Source: Theionarchaea archaeon (lineage in GTDB: Archaea > Methanobacteriota_B > Thermococci > Methanofastidiosales > SZ-28-30). Taken from it: a stretch of 64,000 nt of DNA. Position 1 is the stretch's first letter, and each line of letters begins with the position of its first letter. The notes under the pieces were generated by a model. It did not search any database. It was not told where the DNA came from and saw only the letters and a program-made list of their open reading frames with translations. A program made the translations under genes and the position numbers. Below are positions 54,767-63,230 of this stretch, piece after piece. The stretch lies in assembly GCA_018992685.1 (NCBI GenBank), contig JACVGT010000003.1, forward strand, positions 62,001-126,000. The letters run 5' to 3'.

Positions 54767-55244
54767 TCATGTCCTGTTTTCCAAAGGCGGTGTACTGTCC
54801 TTGGAGATAGAATTTTCCTGTTATGGCGGCTACTGCTGCATCCAGTTCGTGGGGGTTGGCTGGGACCTCGTCGATCTCGTAGGAGGCAAGATCTTCCACT
54901 CCAGCGATTCTGAGGATTTTCTTTGCAGCATAAGGGTACACTTCAATTACCGGACAGGCAATGCGATCTCTTATTGCCATCCCTCTCTGCGTGAGAGACT
55001 GCATGCCCTTGAAGGTGAGAGGAAGTATAGGGAAGCGGGTTCGGAGTTCTCTGTCACCATCTCTGAAGGGCTTCCCATGGAATGAGAGAGGAGCATCGAT
55101 TGCTGCAAGATCAATGCTGTTCTCACCGAGTATGGTGAGGATTTCAGTGTCCTCGTATATGGTATAGAACCGGGTCCTGGCATTGAGGATACACAGTCCC
55201 GTAGGTCGAGATGCTACTCCAGCCAAATCTATGCCTGCAATCAT
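54747..55244 (-). CDS. DUF429-family RNase H-fold protein
   Basis: 165 residues. MIAGIDLAGVASRPTGLCIL at the start and LAAIDAPLSFHGKPFRDGDREL at about 47-68 match DUF429, an RNase H-like fold family with a conserved G-I-D and I-D-A-P. The C-terminal NPHELDAAVAAITGKFYLQG carries the last acidic residue of the fold. Nuclease or nucleotide-related activity is suspected but not shown for the family. CCTTATTACC at about 55266-55275 (minus strand) is about 26 bases before the ATG. Confidence 0.72.
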   Translation of the reverse strand: MIAGIDLAGVASRPTGLCILNARTRFYTIYEDTEILTILGENSIDLAAIDAPLSFHGKPFRDGDRELRTRFPILPLTFKGMQSLTQRGMAIRDRIACPVIEVYPYAAKKILRIAGVEDLASYEIDEVPANPHELDAAVAAITGKFYLQGQYTAFGKQDMIIVPQF

Positions 55245-55351
55245 ATACTGAATGCGAGGGATATGGTAATAAGGATGTGTACACTATCTCAGGATTACGC
55301 TTGAAGAGGGAAACCGCAAACCATATATATGGAAGTTGTGTAGAAAAAGAG

Positions 55352-56692
55352 ATGATTAGCAAAGGATTGCTTCTGCTGGGCATTGTTATCCCTTATCTTC
55401 TGATGGTTCCTACTCAGGAAAAGATTACCATTACACAATTTGACCAGTACTATGTTTTATTGCCATCAGGGAATCTGGGAGCCACCTGGGACATTACCAT
55501 TTTACCCGAAGGCTATGTGAATAGCATGATTCTCCATGCCTTTTTTTCGAAGAGAGCGTATGTAAATGATGTAATTGTATCCGATGCTCAAGGCAGTCTC
55601 AACTCACGGATGATTGACAGGGAGGGCGTTCCCCTGATGGAAATAACCTTCAGAGAGCGACTGATCCAAGGAGAGGAATATCACTTTACGTGTGAGCTGG
55701 ATGTGTGGAAGGCCGTGGACATCGGAGAAACAGAAGGAAGTTTCACCTTACTCACAGGATACAACTTCCCCATTGAGAAGCTCAATGTCACAACCGAACT
55801 GCCCACGGGGTCCAAGTTGAGGAGCTACTTTCCCGCAGACGGAAAGGTGACTTCAGGAGAGAAATCTTCAGTCTTCTGGTCCATGGGTTCTGTTCCTGCA
55901 GGATACAATATCCAGATCAGTGTCTCGTTTGATCTCCTGTCTCAGGCTTTTGCCGACGGCTTATTCGCAGATGGAGTGAACCTTTACAACCTTCAGGATT
56001 TCGACAATGCTGCTGAAAAGTTCCAGCAGGCTGAAGACGTCTACCAATCACTGAACCTGCACCAGAACGTGACTGAGTGCAGCGTCTATTTGGATCGTAT
56101 TGAAGGAATGAAGATCGGACTTCCCGTTTTTGAAGAAGCTCTCACCCTGTATCAGAACAGAGACTATGCGCAAGCAGCTCTGAAGTATGCTGAAGTACTG
56201 GCCGTGTACCAGCTGCATCAAATACCCACAGACGACGTTGATGAATATATTGAGAAATGTAATACATTCGTTGAAGCCTACAGCGAGCTCGAAAAAGGAG
56301 ATGAACAGACTGACATGGGAAACCTCACAGAGGCTGTCAATCACTATAAGAAGGCCAGAGAGCTTTTTTCCCAGCTCGGGGATACTGTCATGGTTTCACA
56401 AGTTGATTCCACAATTCAACAGGTTACACAAGCTACCCCGCAGCCAGAGGACGCGCCCACTGAGAGGAGGGGAGGGAAAGGTGTGGTACTGATTGGACTG
56501 GTGGCCGTAGTCGGCATTGGAGTTGCATTGTATGTCATGAAGATGAAGAAGCCCACCCCTCTGCGTACTGAGGATGAGATTAGGGAAGAGATGCGGCAGC
56601 TTAAAGCACGATTTGTCTATGGAGAAATCAACAAGACAGAATATGAAGAACAACTCGCTTCTCTGGAGCAGCAAATCAAGGAATTCAAGTGA
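55352..56692 (+). CDS. Secreted/membrane-anchored TPR protein with cytoplasmic SHOCT-like tail
   Basis: 446 residues from the ATG at 55352, chosen because CATATATATGG (55322-55332) lies 25 bases upstream; a frame open from 55211 would hide the signal peptide (SKGLLLLGIVIPYLLMVP). The extracellular part has a beta-rich domain (about 20-195) and then TPR-like repeats (LYNLQDFDNAAEKFQQAEDVY; LYQNRDYAQAALKYAEVLAVY; MGNLTEAVNHYKKARELFSQLGD). A transmembrane helix at about 382-398 is followed by a short helix EDEIREEMRQLKARFVYGEI that resembles a SHOCT domain. Same design as the protein at 2257-3570. Next is the secreted clostripain-type protease on the other strand. Confidence 0.65.
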   Translation: MISKGLLLLGIVIPYLLMVPTQEKITITQFDQYYVLLPSGNLGATWDITILPEGYVNSMILHAFFSKRAYVNDVIVSDAQGSLNSRMIDREGVPLMEITFRERLIQGEEYHFTCELDVWKAVDIGETEGSFTLLTGYNFPIEKLNVTTELPTGSKLRSYFPADGKVTSGEKSSVFWSMGSVPAGYNIQISVSFDLLSQAFADGLFADGVNLYNLQDFDNAAEKFQQAEDVYQSLNLHQNVTECSVYLDRIEGMKIGLPVFEEALTLYQNRDYAQAALKYAEVLAVYQLHQIPTDDVDEYIEKCNTFVEAYSELEKGDEQTDMGNLTEAVNHYKKARELFSQLGDTVMVSQVDSTIQQVTQATPQPEDAPTERRGGKGVVLIGLVAVVGIGVALYVMKMKKPTPLRTEDEIREEMRQLKARFVYGEINKTEYEEQLASLEQQIKEFK

Positions 56693-56901
56693 TTCTTCTC
56701 GATTCTGGGAAAAGGTGAAGGGAGCAGGTACACTCATATGCAGTTTTCCCTTTTTCAGCTGGTGAACTGAATGGAACTGATTGGAGTGAGTTGTAGTCAC
56801 ATATCCGCTAAAAAAAAAGATGAAGGAGGAATGCGGGGGTGATCTCTTTTTCTTGACCCTCTTTTTGCGAGCATTTTCGGTTACTGTGCCCTTATTTCTC
56901 T

Positions 56902-58749
56902 TCACAGCTCGTCAAGGCATTTTTCAGCCCTTTCCATGGCAGCTGTTGCCTGCAGTGCCCAATAGTTGGCTGCTATGTAGTTACTTTTTTGGTAGTTTTC
57001 TTCTGCGAGCCTGAGATATTCCTCGACCTGATTGAGCAAGTCTTCACATGGTGTTGTGTCTTTTCCTTCACTTTCCAGCAAGGCGAATTGCTCATTGAGC
57101 GATTCCAGAATGTTTCGTGCTTCTTGTATTCGATTATTGGCCAGCGTCTGGATTTGTTGGTTGCTGTCGGTGGGTTTGGTGATTAGCTGGGCGGCACCAG
57201 GAATTGCGACTTTGTTCGAAATTGCCAGGGGAGAAAATACTGTTTCAGAAGAAACGCTGTCTGTCCCCGAAGCATTGCCTGAGAATAGTACTACACCTCC
57301 AGTACTCCCTGAAAAAACGGTGTATTCCCAGACGAAGTTGACAGACTGACCGCTCACCAGATCAGCCTTAACCGGAGCAGGCCCTGAACTCAGTGCTGCT
57401 GAAGCTGTTCCTATGGTGATTACTGTTAAAGGAGAAGGAGTGACAGCAGTTATTGTGACACCTGAGAGGTTCGTTACTTCCATTGTGACAGTCACCGTAT
57501 CACCAGAGAGAGCGAGGTCGGGCTCTGCAACCAGTGTTGCACTCAGCGGATAGGTGGCACTGTAGTACTGTTTGAGGAACTCATCCCAGAATGTATTCTC
57601 TGCCAGCGCAGTGGACGTTTCATAGCTTGATTGGTATCCCGTGGATGTTGAGGGAAAGTAGATGGACATCCCATGGGCATTACGGCTCCCGTATCCGTGA
57701 CCTTCTGCAACCACCGCTTGATCTATGGCTTTCATCACCTGGCCAGCATCGCGCTGAAGCGTGGGATGAGGTACAGAACTGGCTATGAGCTGAGCGAAAT
57801 GGTATAGATCAATGTAGTCTAAATCTGAAAACGCTTCTGCTTGAGTTCTGGCTGCTTGAATGAGTGGTTCATATCCTTTTGCTCCAGCCAGATGTTGGGC
57901 AAATACATTCAGTGATTCCACGACCGTGCTGGTGGGGTTTAGATGTGCTGCAGACTGCGTTTCTGGTCCCAGTCTTCCGTAAAAATTGACGTATGTTTCT
58001 ACTATCTTGCTGCAAACAGCTTCCAAGGAAGCCTCAGGAGTATTGACCAAATAGTCTAGGAATCCTATGTAGTCCCAGCCGTCTCCCGGTTCATATTCTT
58101 CTGAACCCACAGCAAAGTGAGCGAAGGGTAAAATCTCATGATCGACTTCCACCATAGCCATAAAGCAGGCATCGAATCCCACAATATCCAGCGGACAGTC
58201 CCCATTGCAGGTGATACTGTCCAGAGCCGTTCTTACCTCGGACAATGAAAGCTCGTCACTATCGGTGTCGTCAACGCACACTGCCCTGACCGGGGCTGGG
58301 ACTCCCTTCCATCCAGATCCATGATCCCAGAATACGAGCAGGTAGTGATCTGCTGAATAATTGGTCTGGGCCCACTGTACAAAATCCACTAGTGTATTAG
58401 GGTTTCCCATATTGACTTCGCCCAGGTCGCCAACCAGCTCGGAGGTAATGAGCGTATCGTACCCGTTCGTATCACGGGTAACACGGTATCTCTTGGCAGT
58501 TTCCCAGTCTCCATTGGAGTTGTCATAATCGTCATGTCGATCAATTTGCACGACAATGTTGACTTTGGATGTTGAGCCGACAGCTTCCATCTCGTTGAGA
58601 TCATCGATGGCAGAAGGCTCCAGGTTGTTGTCTCCGTCCATGTACACCATGACTGTCCAGTTGGCTGTTGCATGAAGGGGAAAAGGGGCTACAGAAATCA
58701 GAATGCAGAATAAAAGAGGGGCAACTACGGTCAATTTCTTGCTGTACAT
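56902..58749 (-). CDS. Secreted clostripain-family (C11) cysteine protease
   Basis: 615 residues. Signal peptide with VVAPLLFCILISVAPFPLHA. Peptidase C11 domain from about 30 to 390: WTVMVYMDGDNNLE, LLVFWDHGSGWKG (catalytic His) and DIVGFDACFMAMVEV (catalytic Cys), then GSEEYEPGDGWDY. About 400-520 is an Ig/CARDB-like domain (TVTMEVTNLSGVTI), and the last 95 residues a helical domain (RIQEARNILESLNEQFALLES ... AANYWALQATAAMERAEK). No C-terminal anchor is visible, so it should be released or held by other proteins. The ATG at 58749 follows AGGAGG; another at 58767 is weaker. BRE/TATA at about 58797-58813 (minus strand). Confidence 0.88.
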   Translation of the reverse strand: MYSKKLTVVAPLLFCILISVAPFPLHATANWTVMVYMDGDNNLEPSAIDDLNEMEAVGSTSKVNIVVQIDRHDDYDNSNGDWETAKRYRVTRDTNGYDTLITSELVGDLGEVNMGNPNTLVDFVQWAQTNYSADHYLLVFWDHGSGWKGVPAPVRAVCVDDTDSDELSLSEVRTALDSITCNGDCPLDIVGFDACFMAMVEVDHEILPFAHFAVGSEEYEPGDGWDYIGFLDYLVNTPEASLEAVCSKIVETYVNFYGRLGPETQSAAHLNPTSTVVESLNVFAQHLAGAKGYEPLIQAARTQAEAFSDLDYIDLYHFAQLIASSVPHPTLQRDAGQVMKAIDQAVVAEGHGYGSRNAHGMSIYFPSTSTGYQSSYETSTALAENTFWDEFLKQYYSATYPLSATLVAEPDLALSGDTVTVTMEVTNLSGVTITAVTPSPLTVITIGTASAALSSGPAPVKADLVSGQSVNFVWEYTVFSGSTGGVVLFSGNASGTDSVSSETVFSPLAISNKVAIPGAAQLITKPTDSNQQIQTLANNRIQEARNILESLNEQFALLESEGKDTTPCEDLLNQVEEYLRLAEENYQKSNYIAANYWALQATAAMERAEKCLDEL

Positions 58750-58944
58750 CTTTTTCCTCCTATTCATCTTATTCTTCTAATAAGGATTAGTATCTTTATA
58801 AAGCTTTCGGTAATAAGTAAGAATTCCATGTGATTTTCAACGATACTTCAAGATTTGCAAGTTCAAATTTTGAGAAAAGTTCTCACATAGCTGCAAGATA
58901 TGTAATAGTAGAAGTTCATGCATGATTAGGTCTGGTCAGAAAAT

Positions 58945-59349
58945 TCAGTCGACGTGAGAAAGAGTAATATGCATCTTCTGACGAGGATTCTTCATCTTGC
59001 TGATGAGATCCCTATTGAGGTCGATGGCAGCTTTTGAAGCATGTATCAAGAGAGTTCGGGGGCACAGGAATGAACTCTTTCTTAGTATGATTGCTCTCGT
59101 ATCGGTGAATTGCAGGGAAGGATGGATGAAGCCAGTAATTCTTTCCACTATACCGCCTGCTGCGATCACAAGTGTGACATGTGAATTCTTCAGAGAGAGC
59201 AACTCGTCTCTTAGATCGGACAATGCGTGAGAGGCACGAACTCCTATGATGCAGTCTCCTTTTCTGGTAAGCCAGTCCTCCGTGGTGACTTCGATAGTGG
59301 TACGGTGCAGGGCTAACATATTTGGATGGCCGTATGCTGTAATGTCCAT
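58945..59349 (-). CDS. DUF371 protein
   Basis: 134 residues. The N-terminus YGHPNMLALHRTTIEVTTEDWLTRKGDCIIGV is the diagnostic block of DUF371, a family confined mainly to archaea: G-H-P-N, H-x-T-T-x-E and the GDCI. The C-terminal half is beta-rich with ILRKSSFLCPRTLLIHASKAA. Function unknown. It shares a TATA box with the divergent GNAT gene 51 bases away and is predicted leaderless. Confidence 0.88.
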   Translation of the reverse strand: MDITAYGHPNMLALHRTTIEVTTEDWLTRKGDCIIGVRASHALSDLRDELLSLKNSHVTLVIAAGGIVERITGFIHPSLQFTDTRAIILRKSSFLCPRTLLIHASKAAIDLNRDLISKMKNPRQKMHITLSHVD

Positions 59350-59367
59350 GAACCCTGTTGGGACAAA

Positions 59368-59378
59368 GGCTTAAATCT
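59368..59378. promoter_or_regulatory. Single TATA box serving two divergent leaderless genes
   Basis: GGCTTAAATCT reads as CTTAAATC on plus and GATTTAAG on minus. Its centre lies 24-25 bases from the DUF371 ATG (59349, minus) and 26 bases from the GNAT ATG (59400, plus). No other AT-rich element exists between the two genes. Confidence 0.55.
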
Positions 59379-59399
59379 ATTGCTCTTCTACGCACTGGC

Positions 59400-60194
59400 A
59401 TGATACGGAAGGCCGTCGGAGCCGATGAGGAGGATCTGAGACGACTGTGTATGGCTGTGAATGAAAAGGATTACGTTCTGAACCTTCTGTCCGGGTGGCT
59501 GAAGGAGGGTTCGTTGTGCGTACACGAGAAGGAAGGGGCCATTGTGGGCATGATACGGTGCACCTCTTCCAGAGATCATCAGGGACACCTCGGCGCAGTG
59601 AGAGTTCATCCCCGACACCGGAGACGGGGCATTGCAGCTGCCTTGACTGAGCACTGCATTGCACAATGCCGGGCTCCAGTGGTCAGGCTGGCCGTTGTGG
59701 ACAACGAAGCCAGCGAGAACCTCGCCAGAAAGATGGGATTCACCCAGGTGGCAGTGTTCACTCCACTCACTCACCCTCTTCTGGATGTGTCTCCCGTGTC
59801 ATACAGAGCAGGGACAGGAAAAGAGGCCCTCCGCCTACTCAGAACCTCCGGAATGTTCAAAGAGAACGCTTCTCTGCTTTCCACCAGTTTCATGTTCTAT
59901 ACTCCAACAGAGGAGCTCTTGGATCCCCTCTTTGTTGCAATGAGTCAAGACCAGGAGCATCTGATAGTAGTTGATTTTATGGTTGAAGAGGCTTTGGGAT
60001 ATGCATCGCAGATTGCCTACTGTGATTGTGACCCTCAGCTTGTTCGCGCAGCCCTCTATGAGTCCCAAGAGAGAGGCATGAAAGAGGTCTGGGCAATCAT
60101 CCCCAAGAAAGACACGGTGGTGAATATGTTGACAGCACTTGGATTCGAGGGGCGGGGAAAGACCATCAAAGTGTTCGAAAGGCAAGCAGAATGA
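59400..60194 (+). CDS. GNAT N-acetyltransferase
   Basis: 265 residues. GNAT domain in the first 140 residues: IRKAVGADEEDLRRL, then the CoA loop GAVRVHPRHRRRGIAAALTEHCI (R/Q-x-x-G-x-A) and DNEASENLARKMGFTQVAVF. The second half repeats the fold in degenerate form (LVRAALYESQERGMKEVWAIIPKKDTVVNMLTALGFEGRGKTIKVF), so this is a tandem GNAT protein. An upstream in-frame ATG at 59358 lies before the TATA box and is rejected. Acceptor unknown. Confidence 0.82.
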   Translation: MIRKAVGADEEDLRRLCMAVNEKDYVLNLLSGWLKEGSLCVHEKEGAIVGMIRCTSSRDHQGHLGAVRVHPRHRRRGIAAALTEHCIAQCRAPVVRLAVVDNEASENLARKMGFTQVAVFTPLTHPLLDVSPVSYRAGTGKEALRLLRTSGMFKENASLLSTSFMFYTPTEELLDPLFVAMSQDQEHLIVVDFMVEEALGYASQIAYCDCDPQLVRAALYESQERGMKEVWAIIPKKDTVVNMLTALGFEGRGKTIKVFERQAE

Positions 60195-60258
60195 ATCACT
60201 TTGCTTGGAATACATGTTTTCTTTCTTCTGTGTTATCTTGGATCACTTTCATAGAAAG

Positions 60259-60270
60259 CTATATATAGGG
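60259..60270 (+). promoter_or_regulatory. Promoter of albA
   Basis: GCTATATATAGG preceded by AGAAA; leader of about ten to fifteen bases with GAGGTG before the ATG. Confidence 0.6.
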
Positions 60271-60298
60271 AAGACTGAACACAGTACGAGGTGTTTGC

Positions 60299-60601
60299 AT
60301 GCCGGAGAAGAAAACGAAGCAAGAAGTGAAAGATGAAGACGTCGTGTACATCGGTAGAAAGCCGGTGATGAGCTACGTGCTCGCTGCCGTAACTCAGTTC
60401 AATATTGGAAATTCAAACAAGGTGGTGCTCAAGGCCAGAGGGAGGGCTATATCCAAAGCTGTCGACGTGTCTGAGATTGTCAGGAACAAGTTCATTCAAG
60501 AGCTCAAGGTCGATGACATAAAGATCGGGACAGAGGAGGTCAAGCGCGAAGACGGGTCTGCATCAAATGTGTCCTCCATTGAGATCTACATGTCGAAGTA
60601 G
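60299..60601 (+). CDS. albA: Alba chromatin protein
   Basis: 100 residues. DNA- and RNA-binding architectural protein of archaea. [20 protein letters not shown] holds the conserved GxKPxxxY with the basic residue that is acetylated in Sulfolobus Alba (here Arg-Lys), [25 protein letters not shown] is the helix-strand-helix, and [21 protein letters not shown] the DNA-gripping hairpin. The first 12 residues are a charged extension. A T-rich stretch (60617-60640) follows the stop. Confidence 0.96.
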   Translation: MPEKKTKQEVKDEDVVYIGRKPVMSYVLAAVTQFNIGNSNKVVLKARGRAISKAVDVSEIVRNKFIQELKVDDIKIGTEEVKREDGSASNVSSIEIYMSK

Positions 60602-60800
60602 TCCACCTCATCATATTTCCTTTTTAATTCTTTCCTTTTCCTGGAGCCAGTGGCATGTGATTCCGAACTGCAATATGATTCTACTTATTCTCTCACTGTC
60701 TGGGGAGGTACCAGATTCTTCTCACGTCCAATGATCTGGCTTTTCCACAGTGGCAGTGATGAGAGTAAACCTTTTTATTTCCACCAAAGAAACCACACCC

Positions 60801-61754
60801 ATGATGCGAGGAAAACTGGACCCAGAAAGGCTCAAGAATCTTGTTATGCCTTATCTGGGAGCACTGAACCCCATGGTTTGTGTTCCTCCGAGGCTAGGTG
60901 AGGATGCTGCAGTGATAGACCTGGGCTGCACGTACCTAGTACTCGCTTCAGACCCCATTACCGGAGCAATAGATAATATCGGCATGTATTCCGTCAATGT
61001 GAATGCTAACGATGTAGCCTGTATGGGGGGGACTCCTCAATTCTTCTTGTCTGTGATATTACTCCCTGAGGCTTATACTGATAGCCAGCTGCAAAAGATA
61101 GCTTCAGATATCTCAAACGAGGCCAAGACCCTCAATGTGGCCATTGTGGGGGGACATACAGAGACCTTTCCCTTTGATGACCCAATAGTAGTGGGGACAA
61201 TGGTGGGAACCACTGATACTGTTGTCACGTCTGCAGGAGCACATTTTGGTGATAATATTCTCCTCACAAAGGGAGCAGCAATTGAAGGAACCAGTATTCT
61301 TGCCACAGATTTGTATGACGTGCTCAAAGAGAAGGTAGACCTCCATCTCCTGAAGAGGGCACAGAAGTACCTCGCGCGAATTTCAGTGGTAGAGGAAGCC
61401 TTGCTTTCCAGAGAATACGCTACAGCCATGCATGATCCCACAGAAGGAGGAATTGCAGGGGCTTTGAATGAACTTGCCGATGCCTCCAAGGTCGGGTTCT
61501 CTGTGGACACGGACAAGATTCCAGTGTCTCAGGAGACGAGGGCTATCTGTTCTGCACTCTCTGTAGACCCACTGAGGCTCATCAGTTCAGGTTCACTGCT
61601 CATCACCGTTCCGAAAAATACCACTCCCGATCTTGTGGAGTCGCTGAAAAAGAACGGAATACCGGTTGCCATAATTGGTGAAATCACAGAGGGCAGAAAT
61701 CTTGAACCTGCAAAACAGGATGAATTGTGGCGAATACTTGAAGAGTCTCCATAG
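60801..61754 (+). CDS. AIR synthase-family protein (HypE-related)
   Basis: 317 residues. PurM/HypE/ThiL/SelD-type ATP-binding fold: PPRLGEDAAVIDLG (about 34-47), SVNVNANDVACMGGTPQFF, AIVGGHTETFP, LTKGAAIEGTSILA, then the C-terminal HDPTEGGIAGALNELADAS and SSGSLLITVP. The HDPTEGG form is typical of HypE and its close archaeal relatives, which dehydrate a thiocarboxamide in hydrogenase maturation; the C-terminal PxxCx motif of true HypE is absent, so another substrate is likely. The ATG at 60801 is chosen because CTTTTTATTTCC (60770-60781) lies about 25 bases upstream; a frame from 60750 would precede it. Confidence 0.8.
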   Translation: MMRGKLDPERLKNLVMPYLGALNPMVCVPPRLGEDAAVIDLGCTYLVLASDPITGAIDNIGMYSVNVNANDVACMGGTPQFFLSVILLPEAYTDSQLQKIASDISNEAKTLNVAIVGGHTETFPFDDPIVVGTMVGTTDTVVTSAGAHFGDNILLTKGAAIEGTSILATDLYDVLKEKVDLHLLKRAQKYLARISVVEEALLSREYATAMHDPTEGGIAGALNELADASKVGFSVDTDKIPVSQETRAICSALSVDPLRLISSGSLLITVPKNTTPDLVESLKKNGIPVAIIGEITEGRNLEPAKQDELWRILEESP

Positions 61755-61763
61755 AATTTATGA

Positions 61764-61991
61764 TCAAATGGCAATCATCGTAGAAGTCATCTGAACAGAT
61801 GGGATGGTTCTCACATTTTCTGTAATAAAGGTATCCAGTTTCTTCAGTTCATCAACAGTGATCTTGGCAATGACATCATACTCCCCGTACACCACGTAGG
61901 CTTCTTCCACATAAGGCATACTTTTCATCTTCTGGACAACCTCTCTTTCTTTTCCTGCGTCTGTCACGCACAGTACAAATGCTGTAACCAT
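61764..61991 (-). CDS. Stand-alone Lrp/AsnC ligand-binding (RAM) domain
   Basis: 75 residues, consisting only of the Lrp/AsnC C-terminal domain: TAFVLCVTDAGKEREVVQKM, YVEEAYVVYGEYDVIAKITV and the closing strand QMTSTMIAI. There is no helix-turn-helix. Such stand-alone RAM proteins bind amino acids and modulate partner regulators. GGTTTATAAGT at about 62021-62031 (minus strand) is the promoter, 35 bases before the ATG, with TGGTGAG as ribosome site. It lies next to, but is transcribed separately from, the HTH regulator at 62164. Confidence 0.82.
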   Translation of the reverse strand: MVTAFVLCVTDAGKEREVVQKMKSMPYVEEAYVVYGEYDVIAKITVDELKKLDTFITENVRTIPSVQMTSTMIAI

Positions 61992-62163
61992 GTTCTCACC
62001 AGATGTGAGGGGTTTCCTGTACTTATAAACCTTTTGATTTCCAGTTCCAAAGTCCTACTGAAGTGATCTCTCTCGTTCTCGAAACATAAACCCTCTGGAA
62101 AGCTGCAGCACCCGGATTCGGACCATACGTGAATTGAATCGACAGACACTCTCAATTTCCCTC

Positions 62164-63108
62164 TTATAGCGGATGTTCTCTCCTATTCTGGTAGATGGGA
62201 AGCACGTATTTCAGGTCTTCTGCAATTCCATTGTCCTGCATCCAGTGAAGGATGCCGAAGAATTCTGTGAAAGAAGAACTGCGCAGAATGTTGACCCAGG
62301 CAACGAGATGATTCTCCACTTTGAAGGTCAACCCCGTGCAGGGGAGCTGCAGGAGGAAGTCTGACAGCCCTTTCTCGTAGTCAGTCTTCAGGAGGAGGTA
62401 GAAATCCGCATACATGGAAGCTCCTTCAGGATAGTAGGGGACTGTGACAATGCAATTTTCTTTGACTCGATCATAGCTCTGATAGAAGAGCCACTTCGAG
62501 ATCTTGTGTTTCTTTACAATTTCAGTGAACGTTCTTCTCATATTGTACTTCAGATCGTAAAATAACCGCCATTCCAAATCAGTCCAGACGATTTTTCTTG
62601 AGGGGAGGTCTGTAGAGAGAAACCCTGGTTCCAATTTCTCCTCCTGCAAGTTTTTCTTGAATTCATCGAATACATCCCGATAGGTCGTATGTGTCACGTG
62701 GGTGAAGGAGTAGTCTCCTCGAAATCCTTCCAGTACTGTTTCTTTATGACTGGGATGCGACTCGAAATCCATGGGAGAATCCGTAAACACAATCAGGTCA
62801 AAAGCACCTGACGTTAAACACTGGAAAATTACTCGGGGATTCCCTTCGAGTTCTTGAAAAACTCTCATAGGTTTGTCAAATTGCATGAAGTACACATATT
62901 CCTTCAGATCTTGAAACATCTTGAGTCGTAGTCCGGGAGGGAAAAGGATCTCGTGGTCGATCATGTGGTTGTAGTGAGAGGTTACTGTATTCCTCGCCAG
63001 CCCCAATTTGCGAGATATGCTTGTGAGGGAAATCCTTTCATCCTGAACAAGTTGCTCATAAATGCTGAGACGAATATCCGCTTTTTGTGGTTCAGTCAAT
63101 CTGCTCAC
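62164..63108 (-). CDS. Large HTH regulator, paralogue of the one at 43056
   Basis: 314 residues, GTG start. Helix-turn-helix at about 22-55 (ISLTSISRKLGLARNTVTSHYNHMIDHEILFPPGLRLKMF), sensing region opening KEYVYFMQFDKPMRVFQELEG, a second HTH-like segment (MRRTFTEIVKKHKISKWLFYQ) and PYYPEGASMYADFYLLLKTDYEKGL. These segments align with those of the regulator at 43056. CTTTATATAG at 63141-63150 (minus strand) is the TATA box, and an inverted repeat with GTTTAGCT-type arms sits just upstream of it. Ligand and targets unknown. Confidence 0.65.
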   Translation of the reverse strand: MSRLTEPQKADIRLSIYEQLVQDERISLTSISRKLGLARNTVTSHYNHMIDHEILFPPGLRLKMFQDLKEYVYFMQFDKPMRVFQELEGNPRVIFQCLTSGAFDLIVFTDSPMDFESHPSHKETVLEGFRGDYSFTHVTHTTYRDVFDEFKKNLQEEKLEPGFLSTDLPSRKIVWTDLEWRLFYDLKYNMRRTFTEIVKKHKISKWLFYQSYDRVKENCIVTVPYYPEGASMYADFYLLLKTDYEKGLSDFLLQLPCTGLTFKVENHLVAWVNILRSSSFTEFFGILHWMQDNGIAEDLKYVLPIYQNRREHPL

Positions 63109-63159
63109 TTTATCTACCCATGTTTTTTTATACAGAAAGTCTATATAAAGATTTGTACC

Positions 63160-63179
63160 GTTCAGCTCGATAGCTAAAC
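63160..63179. promoter_or_regulatory. Inverted repeat GTTCAGCT-4-AGCTAAAC
   Basis: Arms 63160-63167 and 63172-63179 are complementary at seven of eight positions. The arms match the palindrome GTTTAGCTAAAC before the paralogous regulator at 43056. Located upstream of the TATA box of the gene at 62164, so binding here could activate or exclude the basal factors. Confidence 0.45.
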
Positions 63180-63205
63180 TGGCACAATGTACTATCGCCC
63201 CCCTC

Positions 63206-63230
63206 GAGATCGGTCCACTGGACCGATCTC
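63206..63230 (-). terminator. Perfect 12-bp palindrome at the end of the asparagine synthase-like gene
   Basis: GAGATCGGTCCA-C-TGGACCGATCTC. It includes part of the TGA stop codon (63229-63231) of the minus-strand gene. Probably a 3'-end hairpin; there is no T run after it on the minus strand, so an operator role is also possible. Confidence 0.4.

Noticed and set aside
55211-55351. N-terminal extension of the second TPR protein
   Set aside because: It would place 47 residues before a clear signal peptide and begin upstream of the TATA box.
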